This document shows positions 40,676-49,941 of a DNA stretch of 64,000 bases, in pieces. Source of the DNA: JACVRW01 sp963826165 (GTDB taxonomy: Bacteria > Actinomycetota > Thermoleophilia > Solirubrobacterales > Thermoleophilaceae); assembly GCA_963826165.1 (NCBI GenBank), contig CAWGWC010000007.1, positions 372,001-436,000 on the forward strand, in the 5' to 3' direction. Under the pieces are notes generated by a model. That model saw only the letters and a list, made by a program, of their open reading frames with translations, was not told where the DNA came from and ran no database searches. The position numbers were made by a program, and so were the translations under genes. Numbering within the stretch: the first letter of the stretch is position 1; each line of letters begins with the position of its first letter.

Positions 40676-41178
40676 GCCGGGGCCGGGCCCGGGCTGCCGC
40701 CGGGAGCCTCGTCTTCCTGTTCGTCGCCCCCGGCGTGATGGCGGGACTGGTGCCGTGGCTCATCACCGGCTGGGAGGTGGACGACGAGCTGGCGGTGCTC
40801 CCGCTGCAGGTGCTCGGCGCGCTGCTGATCGCCGCCGGCGTCGCCGTGATCCTGAACGCCTTCGCCCGCTTCGTCCTCGAGGGCGTCGGTACGCCCGCGC
40901 CGGTGGCCCCGACCGAGAAGCTGGTCGTCGGCGGCCTCTACCGACACGTGCGCAACCCCATGTACGTGGCGGTGACCTCGACGATCATCGGCCAGGCGCT
41001 GTTGCTGGGCCGCCCGCTGCTGCTGGCCTACGCCGCTCTGTTCATGGCCGTGGTGGCCGCCTTCGTGCACCTCTACGAGGAACCGACGCTCACCCGCCAG
41101 TTCGGCGACGACTACACGCGCTACCGCCGCGCCGTGCCCGCGTGGCGCCCACGGCTCTCTCCGTGGCGCGAGTTGTAA
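40672..41178 (+). CDS. Isoprenylcysteine carboxyl methyltransferase/PEMT-like membrane methyltransferase
   Basis: The 168 residues have four or so hydrophobic segments. The family signature GLYRHVRNPMYVAV and the C-terminal YEEPTLTRQFGDDYTRYRRAVPAWRPR bind S-adenosylmethionine. The acceptor (lipid or protein) is unknown. The GTG overlaps the stop of the truncated ALDH, making it last in the deoC operon. Confidence 0.88.
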   Translation: MSRGRARAAAGSLVFLFVAPGVMAGLVPWLITGWEVDDELAVLPLQVLGALLIAAGVAVILNAFARFVLEGVGTPAPVAPTEKLVVGGLYRHVRNPMYVAVTSTIIGQALLLGRPLLLAYAALFMAVVAAFVHLYEEPTLTRQFGDDYTRYRRAVPAWRPRLSPWREL

Positions 41179-41218
41179 CCCTCGTCACCCCGCTGTAACA
41201 CGACTCGCGCGAACCTTG

Positions 41219-41269
41219 GGGGGTGGGCCGTCCAAGTGCCGAATACGAGCGTCCAGACGGCCCACCCCC
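41219..41269. repeat. 14-bp perfect inverted repeat at the 5' end of the second DUF559 gene
   Basis: GGGGGTGGGCCGTC (41219-41232) pairs exactly with 41256-41269 across a 23-base loop. The nominal GTG start (41223) is inside the left arm. The position mirrors the inverted repeat at the start of the other DUF559 gene (10595-10631), although the sequences differ. Confidence 0.6.
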
Positions 41270-42234
41270 GGATGTTCGTCTGGCGATGACAGCCGCGGAG
41301 CGCCACAACCTGGTCACCACCGAAGATCTCGCCGCTTGTGGCATTCACGGCAGTGCAGTCCAACGCCGGGTCAGGAACGGGCGCCTGCACCGCAAGTACA
41401 AGGGCGTGTTCGCCGTGGGCAGTCCACGGCTCACCCAGGAGGGAAATTGGCTTGCCGCCGTGCTGGCCAGCGGGCCGGAGGCCGTCCTGAGCCACGTGGA
41501 TGCCGCCGTGCTCTGGGGAATCCATCCGCGGCCCGGAGTGGTGATCCACGTGACCACGGCCCGCCGGTCGAGGGAGGGCGCCAAGGGCATCCGCCTCCAC
41601 CGCGTCCGCCGTCTCTCTCCAGATGACGTCACCGTGAGACACGGCATCCCGGTCACGACCGTCGCCCGCACGCTCGTCGACCTCACCGACATGTTCGGCC
41701 GCGAGCGGCTCACCCGCATCATCAGGGAGGCGGAGTTCCAGGGCGTGCTGGACCTACCGATGCTCGACCAGGCAATCGCAAGGGCGAACGGCCGCAAACG
41801 CCTATCCACCCTCATTGCTGCCGTTAGAGCGCACCGACCCGGCGCGGTGGTGCGGAGCGAGCTCGAACACGCCTTCCTAGAACTCTGCCGGACCGAGAAC
41901 ATCCCGGCCCCCGAGACCAACGTGCCGATGCTCGTGGGCGGCAGAAGCCGCAAGCTCGACTGCCTCTGGCGCGAGCAGCGCGTGGTGGTCGAGCTCGACG
42001 GCAGATCGGCGCACGACAGGCCGGCGCGCATTCGAGGACGACCGTGCCCGCGACGCCGCGCTGACCGCGTCCGGCTACCGCACTCTGCGCTACACCTGGC
42101 AAAGAGTCACGAACGACGGCGCCAGAGTGGCCGCCGAGGTCAAAGCGACCTTGGCTCAGTCCAGCACGCCCTCCAGCCTCAGCACCCTCCGGGCTATCGC
42201 CAGGGACGACGCGTACGTGGAGTCCATGCCGTAG
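41223..42234 (+). pseudogene. Frameshifted AbiEi-like / DUF559 gene
   Basis: The N-terminal two thirds read normally (LVTTEDLAACGIHGSAVQRRVRNG, GVFAVGS, HVTTARRSREGAKGIRLHRV, ELEHAFLELC, LDCLWREQRVVVELDGRSAHD). Right after the last motif the frame changes. The expected continuation AFEDDRARDAALTASGYRTLRYTW is present in the next frame from about 42030 and runs to a stop at 42234. One extra base (or two missing) around 42017-42031 explains this. It may be a true inactivation or a sequencing error. The 3' end would overlap the convergent gene at 42156 by 79 bases. Confidence 0.7.
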
Positions 42235-43871
42235 TAGGAGAGGCCGCGGGCTCCGAGAGTGCGGGCCTGCGTGTAGGGCGTGTCGGAGGCGTAGTGGATC
42301 ATCCCGAAGTCGATCGGCAGCTTCGAGAAGTTCACCGCCTCGCCGACGGGGTGGCGGTCGGCGTCGGCGATCTCGTAGATGGCGTTGCAGTAGGGCCCGG
42401 CCTCCATCTCCACCACGGTGAAGGCCTCGCGGTAGTAGAAGTCGAGATAGGCCCTGTTCTGCAGGAAGGTGCTCTTGACCGTCACCGCGCGCTGGTTGTC
42501 GAGCCCGGTGCCGAAGCGCAGGTCGGCCATGAGGTCCTCGACGCCGAAGGCGTTGTCGAGCCAGTAGGTGGAGGCGGAGTGCTCGTCGTGGACCACGCTC
42601 GACAGCATCACGTCGCCGACGTCCGCGTTGAGCGTGGCCGCCTTGCCCAGGACGTACACGCCGCGAAGGGTCCCCGAGGACACCGCCACCTCGCGAAGGA
42701 TGTTGTAGGCCGCCACCCCGAGCGGATAGTCGATGTTCACGATCACCGCGTCGCTCTCCGCCAGAGCCTCGCCGTCCACGTCGCCGAGGCGGGGATCGAG
42801 GCGCTCCGGCCGCAGCCGACTGAGGGGGATGATCTGCGCGGGCACCCGCAGGGCCGTGCGGCTGGGCAGGTGGCTGATCCCGCTCTCCGCCTCGGAGTCG
42901 CGCCGGGCGGCGCGGCCCTCCTCGCCGTGGGAGTCGAAGTAGAGCCGGGCCACGAAGTAGAGGAAGTTCTCCCACGAGCCCTCGGCGCGACCTTCGCGGA
43001 AAGCGGTCAGCTCCGTGCGCAGGATGTCGCCTTCCGGAAAGGTCTCGACGTACTCGATCAGGCGTTCCTCGCGCTGGCGGGCGGTGCCGCTCACGATGTT
43101 CACCAGGCTGTGGGTGTTCGAGCTGACGAAGTAGACGGGCACGTCGTCGAGCCCCTCCGCGGCGAGCTGGGTCTGCACGGGCAGCCACCAGCGGCGGGTC
43201 ATGCGCGCGTAGCCCACCTGCGTGCCGCCGAGCATGCGCACGCGCAGGGCGAAGCTGCGCTCGGCGATCAGGCGCAGCCGCTCGTCGAAGCGTTCTCCCC
43301 AGGCCTCCTGCAGCCGGCTCCAGTCGTCGGCCGAGCCGCCCAAGGCAGAGGAGCACTCCTCGGGCGAAACGTGCGAATCCGGCGGCCAGCCCGCCGCCCG
43401 CTGACGCAGCCGGATCTTGTTCCACTCGATCTGGAAGGCCACCAGCGTGGGGATCAGGTCGTCCACGTCCGACGCGCTGGCCAGCAGCACGGCGTGGACT
43501 CCACCGCCGCCGTCGTGCCAGCGCCGCCGCCGGGCCGGCGCGTCGGCCTCCTCCCACTCGTCGATCACGATCCCGTTGCGGGCGAAGACCTCGGCCTCCT
43601 GGCCCATGATCACGAGCTCGGCGTCGACGATCCCGTCCGGCAGGCGCCGGATGGCGTAGATGAACGCGCCGAGGTCGGGCTCGTCCGAGCCGGCCAGCGG
43701 ATGGAGGCTCGAGCCCATCGCCCGGTGCGAGGACTCGAGCACCCGCAACGCGGTCTCGCCGCTCGAGCGCAGGAGCGTGTTGTAGGTGCGCTGGTAGAGC
43801 TCGACCTCGTCGCTCAGACGCCCGGCCGAATCGTCGGCGGGACTGGCGAGGGCGAGCCTGGAGACGGTCAC
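42156..43871 (-). CDS. DUF6909-like protein with a nucleoside phosphorylase-like motif
   Basis: The 571 residues have no signal peptide or membrane segment. The N-terminal half is helical and rich in charged residues. The C-terminal half contains an NMP-like stretch: VKSTFLQNRAYLDFYYREAFTV and then VVEMEAGPYCNAIYE, close to the VEMEA ribose-binding motif of the NP-I (PNP/UP/MTAN) superfamily. Its end reads SYYGMDSTYASSLAIARR. It is the last gene of the nucleoside uptake operon, 4 bases after the permease. I infer a nucleoside- or base-related enzyme, but the function is unproven. Confidence 0.7.
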   Translation of the reverse strand: MTVSRLALASPADDSAGRLSDEVELYQRTYNTLLRSSGETALRVLESSHRAMGSSLHPLAGSDEPDLGAFIYAIRRLPDGIVDAELVIMGQEAEVFARNGIVIDEWEEADAPARRRRWHDGGGGVHAVLLASASDVDDLIPTLVAFQIEWNKIRLRQRAAGWPPDSHVSPEECSSALGGSADDWSRLQEAWGERFDERLRLIAERSFALRVRMLGGTQVGYARMTRRWWLPVQTQLAAEGLDDVPVYFVSSNTHSLVNIVSGTARQREERLIEYVETFPEGDILRTELTAFREGRAEGSWENFLYFVARLYFDSHGEEGRAARRDSEAESGISHLPSRTALRVPAQIIPLSRLRPERLDPRLGDVDGEALAESDAVIVNIDYPLGVAAYNILREVAVSSGTLRGVYVLGKAATLNADVGDVMLSSVVHDEHSASTYWLDNAFGVEDLMADLRFGTGLDNQRAVTVKSTFLQNRAYLDFYYREAFTVVEMEAGPYCNAIYEIADADRHPVGEAVNFSKLPIDFGMIHYASDTPYTQARTLGARGLSYYGMDSTYASSLAIARRVLRLEGVLD

Positions 43872-43875
43872 TGCG

Positions 43876-45039
43876 CTACTCCTTCACGTACGGAAGTCCG
43901 ATCGAGGCGGGCGGCCGTGAGCGGCCGATCACTCCCGCCACGACGATCAGGGTCAGAACGTAGGGCAGCGCCTGGAACAGCACCGCCGTGGACTCGGAGA
44001 ACTCGGGCAGCCGCTGAGCCAGCGCGCTCGAGAAGCCGAACAGCAGGGCGGCGGCAAGCGCCCCGAGCGGCCGCCAGTTGCCGAAGATCACCGCGGCCAG
44101 CGCGATGAAGCCGCGTCCGTCGGTCATGTTCTGGGAGAACGAGCCGAGCAGGGCGATCGACAGGTACACGCCGCCGAGCCCGGCGAACGCGCCGGAGGCG
44201 ATCACCGCGATGTAGCGGGTGCGGATAACGGGCACGCCCACGGTCTCGGCCGCCCGCGGCTTCTCGCCCACCGAGCGCAGGCGCAGACCGCCGGGAGTGC
44301 GGAACAGGAACAGAGCCAACAGGGGAACCAGTATCAACGCCACCCAGGTGAGCACCGAGGCGTTGCCGAACGCGTCGCCCACGAAGGGAATGTCCTCGAT
44401 CAGCGGCAGCGTCACGTCCGGCACCCGCGGCACGGAGCCCGGCGTGCCCTGATCGCCGTAATGGGCGATGAACACGTAGCCCGTGATCCCCAGTGCCAGC
44501 AGGTTGACCCCCGTGCCGCTCACCACCTGGTCGGCACGCAGGCCGACCGACAGGACGGCGTGCAGCACGGCCAGCGCGGCCCCGGCGGCCATGCCGAGCA
44601 GCGAGCCGAGCAGCCACGACCCGGTGAGATCGGCGCCGAAGATGCCGAAGAAGGCGCCCATCAGCATCATGCCCTCGAGGCCGATGTTGATCACCCCGCT
44701 GCGCTCGCACAGAATCCCGCCGAGCGCGGCGAGGATCAGCGGGGTGGCGAAGCGCAGCATGGCGGCAAACAGCGCCGACCAGACGAACACCGCCTCCAGG
44801 TTTCCCACTCCCGAGCGGGTGGACACGACCGCACCGATGCCCCCGATCACCCCTGCCGCCACAGCTCCGTAGCCGAGCCGGCGCCGACCTTCGCGGGCTA
44901 CGTACAGGCCGAGGCCCACGGCAGCCAGCGCGAGGACCAGGGACGGCAGGGCCGTACGGATGAGGATCGGCGGCAGCGTCACATACCAGGCCACCACGCC
45001 GAGCGCGATGCCCAGCCAGCCGAGCCGCCGCGCGTTCAC
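43876..45039 (-). CDS. Nucleoside ABC transporter permease (BmpD/YufQ-type)
   Basis: The 387 residues have about ten hydrophobic segments and the family motif ERSGVINIGLEGMMLMGAFFG, which contacts the ATPase. GVYLSIALLGSFSQNMTDGRGFIALAAVIFGNW is also typical. Its start overlaps the stop of the other permease gene (4 bases). It pairs with that permease to form the membrane channel of a BMP-type nucleoside importer. Confidence 0.92.
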   Translation of the reverse strand: MNARRLGWLGIALGVVAWYVTLPPILIRTALPSLVLALAAVGLGLYVAREGRRRLGYGAVAAGVIGGIGAVVSTRSGVGNLEAVFVWSALFAAMLRFATPLILAALGGILCERSGVINIGLEGMMLMGAFFGIFGADLTGSWLLGSLLGMAAGAALAVLHAVLSVGLRADQVVSGTGVNLLALGITGYVFIAHYGDQGTPGSVPRVPDVTLPLIEDIPFVGDAFGNASVLTWVALILVPLLALFLFRTPGGLRLRSVGEKPRAAETVGVPVIRTRYIAVIASGAFAGLGGVYLSIALLGSFSQNMTDGRGFIALAAVIFGNWRPLGALAAALLFGFSSALAQRLPEFSESTAVLFQALPYVLTLIVVAGVIGRSRPPASIGLPYVKE

Positions 45040-46289
45040 CCACCGCCCCCCGACCGCGGCGGCGGCAGCGGCGGTCCCACCCGCCGGACCGGCCCCTCGT
45101 CGGCGCCGCCTCCACGCCGCAGCGCGTTGCGCCCGCGCCGCAGCAGCCCGAGCACCAGCACGTCGGCGCTCACCACCAGGACCACGAGGCCCTGGATGAT
45201 CAGCGTCAGGTTGAAGGCCAGCTCGGGCTCGAAGATCGTGGGGTCGAGGTTGCGCTGTGAGGTGCCGCTGATCAGCGCGCCGAACAGCAGCGCCGCCGCC
45301 CCCGTGCCGATCGCCGTGTTGCGCCCGAGCAGCGCCACCGCGATGCCGAAGAAGCCGAGCGTGGAGAACTCGATGTCGTTGGTGGCCAGCCGGAACTGCC
45401 AGCCCAGCACGTCCAGTGAGCCCGCCAGCCCGGCGAACGCGCCGCAGACCGCCATCACCAGCACGTAGTTGCGGCTCACGCTCATGCCGCCGTAGCGGGC
45501 CGCCTCGGGGTTGAGGCCCACCGCCCTCACCTCATAGCCGCGCGTGGAGCGATTGAGGATGAGCCAGAACACCACCAGCGACGCCACCGCGATGAAGATC
45601 CCGATGTGGAGCCCCTGCAGGTCGGGGTCGCCCCAGAACACGGGCAGCTTGGCCCCGTCGGCGACGTCGTTGGACACCGGAAGGGACGCCTCGCGATCGT
45701 TCTGCAGCGGGCCACCCAGACCGAACAGGTAGAGCCCGATGTAGATCGCGGTGTAGTTGAGCATGATCGAGGAGATGACCTCGTTCGCACCCGTCGTGGC
45801 CTTGAGGAAGCCCACGATCCCGGCCCAGAACGCCCCGGCAGCCACGGCGGCGGCCATGGCGAGCAGCACGTGCAGGACGGCCGGCATGCTCGTGAACGAG
45901 GAGCCCACCCACACGGCGGCGATCAGGCCCATGATGTACTGGCCCTGACCGCCGATGTTGAACAGCCCGGCACGGAAGGCGAAGGCCACCGCCAGGCCGA
46001 GCAGGATCAGCGGGGTGGTCACGATCAGCGTCTGCTGCAGGTTCAGCCCGGCGAGCACACGGTCGTCGCCGGTGACCCAGGGGAAGAACCACTGCAGGCC
46101 GCTGCCCCGGAAGATCGCCTCGTAGGTGGCGATCGGGTCCTTGCCCACGAGCAGCACCACCAGGCCGCCGAGCACGAAGGCCAGCAGAACCGTGAGCAGC
46201 GGCACGATCACGCCGCCACCGCGGACGTACGCCGCCAGACGCGACGCGGGCGTCTGAGAGCGAGAGTCGAGCGAGTCGGGGTCGCTCAC
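45036..46289 (-). CDS. Nucleoside ABC transporter permease (BmpC/YufP-type)
   Basis: The 417 residues have about ten membrane segments, with the motif FRAGLFNIGGQGQYIMGLIAAVW facing the ATPase and GANEVISSIMLNY. An Arg/Gly/Pro-rich cytoplasmic tail ends the protein (RRVGPPLPPPRSGGGG). ATG start at 46289 overlaps the ATPase stop. Partner of the permease at 43876. Confidence 0.92.
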   Translation of the reverse strand: MSDPDSLDSRSQTPASRLAAYVRGGGVIVPLLTVLLAFVLGGLVVLLVGKDPIATYEAIFRGSGLQWFFPWVTGDDRVLAGLNLQQTLIVTTPLILLGLAVAFAFRAGLFNIGGQGQYIMGLIAAVWVGSSFTSMPAVLHVLLAMAAAVAAGAFWAGIVGFLKATTGANEVISSIMLNYTAIYIGLYLFGLGGPLQNDREASLPVSNDVADGAKLPVFWGDPDLQGLHIGIFIAVASLVVFWLILNRSTRGYEVRAVGLNPEAARYGGMSVSRNYVLVMAVCGAFAGLAGSLDVLGWQFRLATNDIEFSTLGFFGIAVALLGRNTAIGTGAAALLFGALISGTSQRNLDPTIFEPELAFNLTLIIQGLVVLVVSADVLVLGLLRRGRNALRRGGGADEGPVRRVGPPLPPPRSGGGG

Positions 46290-47815
46290 GCGGAAGCTCT
46301 GCCCCGCCCGCCGGTCATGGCGATCCCGAGCTCCTGCTCGGTCACGTCCGGCGGGAACTCCGCGACGATCTCGCCCTCGTAGATCACGACGATGCGATCG
46401 GCCAGCGTGCGCACCTCCTCGAACTCGAGCGAGACGAGCAGGATGCCGCGGCCGTTGTCGCGCTCGGCCACCAGGCGGCGGTGAACGAACTCGATGGCGC
46501 CCACGTCGAGCCCGCGAGTGGGCTGGTGGGCGATCAGGAGATGCGGGTTGGACGCGATCTCGCGCGCGATGCAGACCTTCTGCTGGTTGCCTCCGGACAG
46601 CGACGAGGCGGGCAGATCGGCATCGCGGTTGCGCACGTCGTACTCCGCGAGCAGATCGTTGGCGCGCGTCCTCATCGCTCCCACCGACAGCCAGCCGTTT
46701 CGCGACAGGGGCGGCTTGCGGTACTCCCGCAGGGCGAGGTTCTCGGCCAGGGTGAAGTCGAGCACCAGCCCCCGCCGTTGGCGATCCTCGGGGATGTGGG
46801 CCACCCCGGCGTCGCAGGTGGCGCGCACGCCGCGGCCGGTGACCTCCTCGCCGCCCACCGCGATCCGGCCGGACTCCGGCTTCCTGAGGCCGGCGATGGC
46901 CTCCACCAGCTCCCCTTGGCCGTTGCCGTCCACGCCGGCGAGGGCCACGACCTCACCGCTGCGAACCTCCATCGACAGCCCGCGGACCGCGTCGAGCCCG
47001 CGGTCGTCGAGAACCCGCAGGTCCTCCACCTCGAGCACCGGGTCGGCGGGCTTGGCGTCGGGCTTGTCCACCCGCAGCAGCACGTCACGGCCGACCATCA
47101 GGTGGGCGAGGCTCTGCTCGGTGGCGCCCTCGGCCTGCACCGTGTCGATCTTCTTCCCGCGGCGCAGCACGGTCACGCGGTCGGCGATCTCGAGCACCTC
47201 GCCCAGCTTGTGGCTGATGAAGACGATCGCCACGCCGTCCGCCTTGAGGGCGCGCAGCACCTCGAACAGTTCCGCCGCCTCCTGTGCGGTGAGCACCGCG
47301 GTGGGCTCGTCGAGCACGAGGATGCGCGCGCCGCGGTACAGCGTTTTCAGGATCTCCACCCGCTGCTGGGCGCCGACGCTCACGTCCTCGATCACCGCGT
47401 CGGGATCCACCGCCAGCCCGTAGCGCTCCGACAGCTCGCTGACCTCGCGGCGCGCCTCGGCCACGTCGAGCAGGCCGCCACCGCGGCGCGGCTCGGCACC
47501 CAGCACGATGTTCTCGGCCACGGTCATCACCGGAACGAGCATGAAGTGCTGGTGCACCATGCCGATTCCCTGCTCGATCGCCCGGGACGGAGAGTCGATG
47601 CCGACCAGCTCGCCCCCGATCTCGATCTCGCCCTCGTCCGGGCTGTAGAGCCCGTACAGGATGGACATCAGCGTCGACTTGCCGGCGCCGTTCTCGCCCA
47701 GAAGGGCGTGGACCTCACCCGGGCGTAGGTCGAAGTCGACCCGGTCGTTGGCGACGACCGGGCCGAACCTCTTCGTGATTCCGCGTAGCTCTAGAGCTGG
47801 TGCTTCGCTGGACAA
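46286..47815 (-). CDS. Nucleoside ABC transporter ATP-binding protein (two ABC domains)
   Basis: The 509 residues contain two ABC modules. The first has Walker A GENGAGKST and Walker B ILVLDEPT. The second has the altered loop GVDGNGQGEL, as is normal in sugar and nucleoside type importers of this family, and signature LSGGNQQK. Start is TTG at 47815, just after the BMP gene. TAGTTT ends 9 bases before it. Energises uptake of nucleosides delivered by the BMP lipoprotein. Confidence 0.93.
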   Translation of the reverse strand: MSSEAPALELRGITKRFGPVVANDRVDFDLRPGEVHALLGENGAGKSTLMSILYGLYSPDEGEIEIGGELVGIDSPSRAIEQGIGMVHQHFMLVPVMTVAENIVLGAEPRRGGGLLDVAEARREVSELSERYGLAVDPDAVIEDVSVGAQQRVEILKTLYRGARILVLDEPTAVLTAQEAAELFEVLRALKADGVAIVFISHKLGEVLEIADRVTVLRRGKKIDTVQAEGATEQSLAHLMVGRDVLLRVDKPDAKPADPVLEVEDLRVLDDRGLDAVRGLSMEVRSGEVVALAGVDGNGQGELVEAIAGLRKPESGRIAVGGEEVTGRGVRATCDAGVAHIPEDRQRRGLVLDFTLAENLALREYRKPPLSRNGWLSVGAMRTRANDLLAEYDVRNRDADLPASSLSGGNQQKVCIAREIASNPHLLIAHQPTRGLDVGAIEFVHRRLVAERDNGRGILLVSLEFEEVRTLADRIVVIYEGEIVAEFPPDVTEQELGIAMTGGRGRASA

Positions 47816-47824
47816 CCCGGCCGC

Positions 47825-47830
47825 AAACTA
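47825..47830 (-). promoter_or_regulatory. Possible internal -10 hexamer TAGTTT before the ABC ATPase gene
   Basis: It ends 9 bases before the TTG start, in the 18-base gap after the BMP gene. It could allow separate expression of the transporter components, although readthrough is more likely the main route. Confidence 0.25.
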
Positions 47831-47833
47831 CCT

Positions 47834-48883
47834 CTACTTGACCGTGTCGGGGATGTCCGCGATCTCGCCCGAGGCGATCCCGGTCTCGATCTGCTCGATG
47901 TCCTCGCTGTACTTCTGGCCCTCGGCGCTGATCTTGCCGAGCCCGACACCGCCGTTCTTGACGGTGGCGATCACGTCGGTGCCGCCCTCGAAGTTGCCGT
48001 TCTGGGCGCGCTCGATCGCGTCGTACACGGCCACGTCGACCTTCTTGAGCGCGCTGGTCAGCACGTGCTCGCCGAGATAGGACTGGTCGGCGTCGACGCC
48101 GATGCCCTGCACGCCCTCCTGCTTGGCGGCGTCGAGCGCTCCGAGGCCGCACTGGCCGGCCACCTGGAAGACGACCTTCGAACCCTTGGAGATCTGGTCG
48201 AGCGCGATCTCCTTGCACTTGGCCTGATCGACGAAGTCCTGCGAGTACCCGTTGAGCGTCTGCACTCCCGGGAACGCCTTCTTCGCGCCGGCCTGGAAGC
48301 CGGCGATGTAGTGGTCCACCGGCGGGATCTTCTGGCCGCCGACCGTGGACACGGCCTTCGCGTTGTTGTCCTTTGCCCAGAGGCCGGCGAGGTAGCCGGC
48401 CAGGTAGCCCGCCTCCTGCTCCTTGAACAGCAGGCCCTGGACGTTCTTGGGCTTGTCCTTCAGGCCGCTCGCGGAGAAGTCCACGATGGCGAAGTTCGAG
48501 GTGGGGAGCTTGCTGGCCACGGTGTTGGTGGCGTCCGCCATGAGGAAGCCCACCGGCACGATCAGCTCGGTCTGCTGCTGGGCCAGGGTGGTGAGGTTGG
48601 GGACGTAGTCGCCGTTCGACTTCGAGATCAGCACCCGTCCCTCGACCCCGAGCTTCGACTGCGCATCTTCGAGGCCCTTGTTGGCGAGGAAGTTGAACGA
48701 GCGGTCGTTGAGGCCGCCGATGTCCGTGACGATGCCGGCCTTGATGCCGGACTGCTCGCCGCCCGAGCCACCGTCACCACCACCGCCGTCGCCGCCGTCG
48801 TCATCGTCCGACCCACACGCCGCGACTCCCAGCATGAGCGCGGCGACCAGTGCGAGCATGATCGCTCGAAGCTTCCTGTCCAC
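47834..48883 (-). CDS. BMP-family nucleoside-binding lipoprotein
   Basis: The 349 residues start with a signal peptide ending in lipobox LGVAAC (Cys about residue 23), then a Gly/Asp linker (DDDDGGDGGGGDGGSGG) and the periplasmic-binding fold: IVTDIGGLNDRSFN and VVFQVAGQCGLG. BMP proteins capture purine or pyrimidine nucleosides outside the cell. An AGGAGGG Shine-Dalgarno is 7 bases before the GTG. TAGGGT about 54 bases upstream is the probable promoter. Confidence 0.93.
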   Translation of the reverse strand: MDRKLRAIMLALVAALMLGVAACGSDDDDGGDGGGGDGGSGGEQSGIKAGIVTDIGGLNDRSFNFLANKGLEDAQSKLGVEGRVLISKSNGDYVPNLTTLAQQQTELIVPVGFLMADATNTVASKLPTSNFAIVDFSASGLKDKPKNVQGLLFKEQEAGYLAGYLAGLWAKDNNAKAVSTVGGQKIPPVDHYIAGFQAGAKKAFPGVQTLNGYSQDFVDQAKCKEIALDQISKGSKVVFQVAGQCGLGALDAAKQEGVQGIGVDADQSYLGEHVLTSALKKVDVAVYDAIERAQNGNFEGGTDVIATVKNGGVGLGKISAEGQKYSEDIEQIETGIASGEIADIPDTVK

Positions 48884-48936
48884 CCTGATTCCCTCCTGAG
48901 ATCTGAGCCGGGCCCGTGACCCGCTGAGCGGACGTC

Positions 48937-48942
48937 ACCCTA
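48937..48942 (-). promoter_or_regulatory. -10 hexamer TAGGGT for the BMP transporter genes
   Basis: It includes the stop codon of the adenosine deaminase gene and would give a leader of about 45 bases with a good Shine-Dalgarno. It may boost the binding protein relative to the upstream enzymes. Confidence 0.4.
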
Positions 48943-49941
48943 CCGGCTTTGAGGGAGCCCGTTCATTAGGCGTGTCTTGAGCTTTTCCTCGCAGAATGCG
49001 GCCTCCACGGCGGTCCTGGTGACTCCGATCAGCGTGGCGTCGTCCCATCCGAGCCGCGCTGAGCAGATCGCGTACTCGCCGCCGATGGAGGCGCCGAACC
49101 AGGGTGGGTCGTCGGAGCCGAGCGTCACCCGCACCCCGGCGGCCGCCAGCGCGGCCAGCGGGTGCTCCTCGTAGGACGGGTAGAGCCCCAGCACTACGTT
49201 GCTGGTGGGGCAGCACTCGAGCACGACACGCCGGGCGGCCAGCTCCTCCACCAGCGCCGGGTCCTCGATGGAGCGCACCCCGTGGCCTATGCGGGTGACC
49301 GGCAACGCGAGGGCGCCGCGCACGCTCTCCGGTCCCGCCCACTCGCCGGCATGCACGCTGCAGCCGAGGCCCCCGGAGGCCACGAGCTCGAAGCACTCGG
49401 CGAACCCGGCCGGAGGAAAGCCGGCCTCGTCGCCGGCGAGGTTGAAGCCCACCACATAGGGATGGGGCCGGCTCGCGGTGAGCCGGGCAACGCGCATGGC
49501 GTTCTCAGTGCCCAGGTTGCGCACCGCCGTGAGCAGGATCCGGGCCTCGATGCCGTGGTCACGCCGGGCGTCGTCGATTCCGGCGGCGATGCCCTCGAGG
49601 TGGTCCTCGTCGCTCAGGCCGACCGCCGCGGCGTGGTCGGGCGAGACGATCAGCTCCACGTACACGGCGCCCTCGGCCGCGCAGCCCTCGAGGTACTCGT
49701 AGGTCACGTCGCGGTAGTCCTCGCGCGTGCGGATCGCCGCGGCGGCCACGTCATAGGCGCGCAGGAAGTCGAGGAAGTCCGTGTAGGCAAAGCGATCGGG
49801 AGAGGCGAACAGGCCCTCGGGCACCGGAAGGCCGTTGCGCTCGGCCAGGCGACGGATGAGGTCTGGGGGCGCAGTTCCCTCGAGGTGGACGTGGAGCTCG
49901 GCCTTGAGCACGCCATCGGCCGCGTCGGACGGGTCGCTCAC
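48940..49941 (-). CDS. add: Adenosine deaminase
   Basis: Converts adenosine and deoxyadenosine to inosine forms. The 333-residue TIM barrel has ELHVHLEGT (zinc His pair), HAGEWAGPES (His), GHGVRS and LGSDDPPWFG (zinc Asp pair). The ATG overlaps the thymidine phosphorylase stop (4 bases). Inosine formed here is the substrate of the PNP gene in the same operon. Confidence 0.95.
   Translation of the reverse strand: MSDPSDAADGVLKAELHVHLEGTAPPDLIRRLAERNGLPVPEGLFASPDRFAYTDFLDFLRAYDVAAAAIRTREDYRDVTYEYLEGCAAEGAVYVELIVSPDHAAAVGLSDEDHLEGIAAGIDDARRDHGIEARILLTAVRNLGTENAMRVARLTASRPHPYVVGFNLAGDEAGFPPAGFAECFELVASGGLGCSVHAGEWAGPESVRGALALPVTRIGHGVRSIEDPALVEELAARRVVLECCPTSNVVLGLYPSYEEHPLAALAAAGVRVTLGSDDPPWFGASIGGEYAICSARLGWDDATLIGVTRTAVEAAFCEEKLKTRLMNGLPQSR

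Noticed and set aside
42235..44108. Long in-frame continuation of the DUF559 gene at 41223
   Set aside because: After the shift near 42020 this frame is only the antisense of the DUF6909-like gene and part of the permease gene; the real C-terminal motifs continue in another frame.
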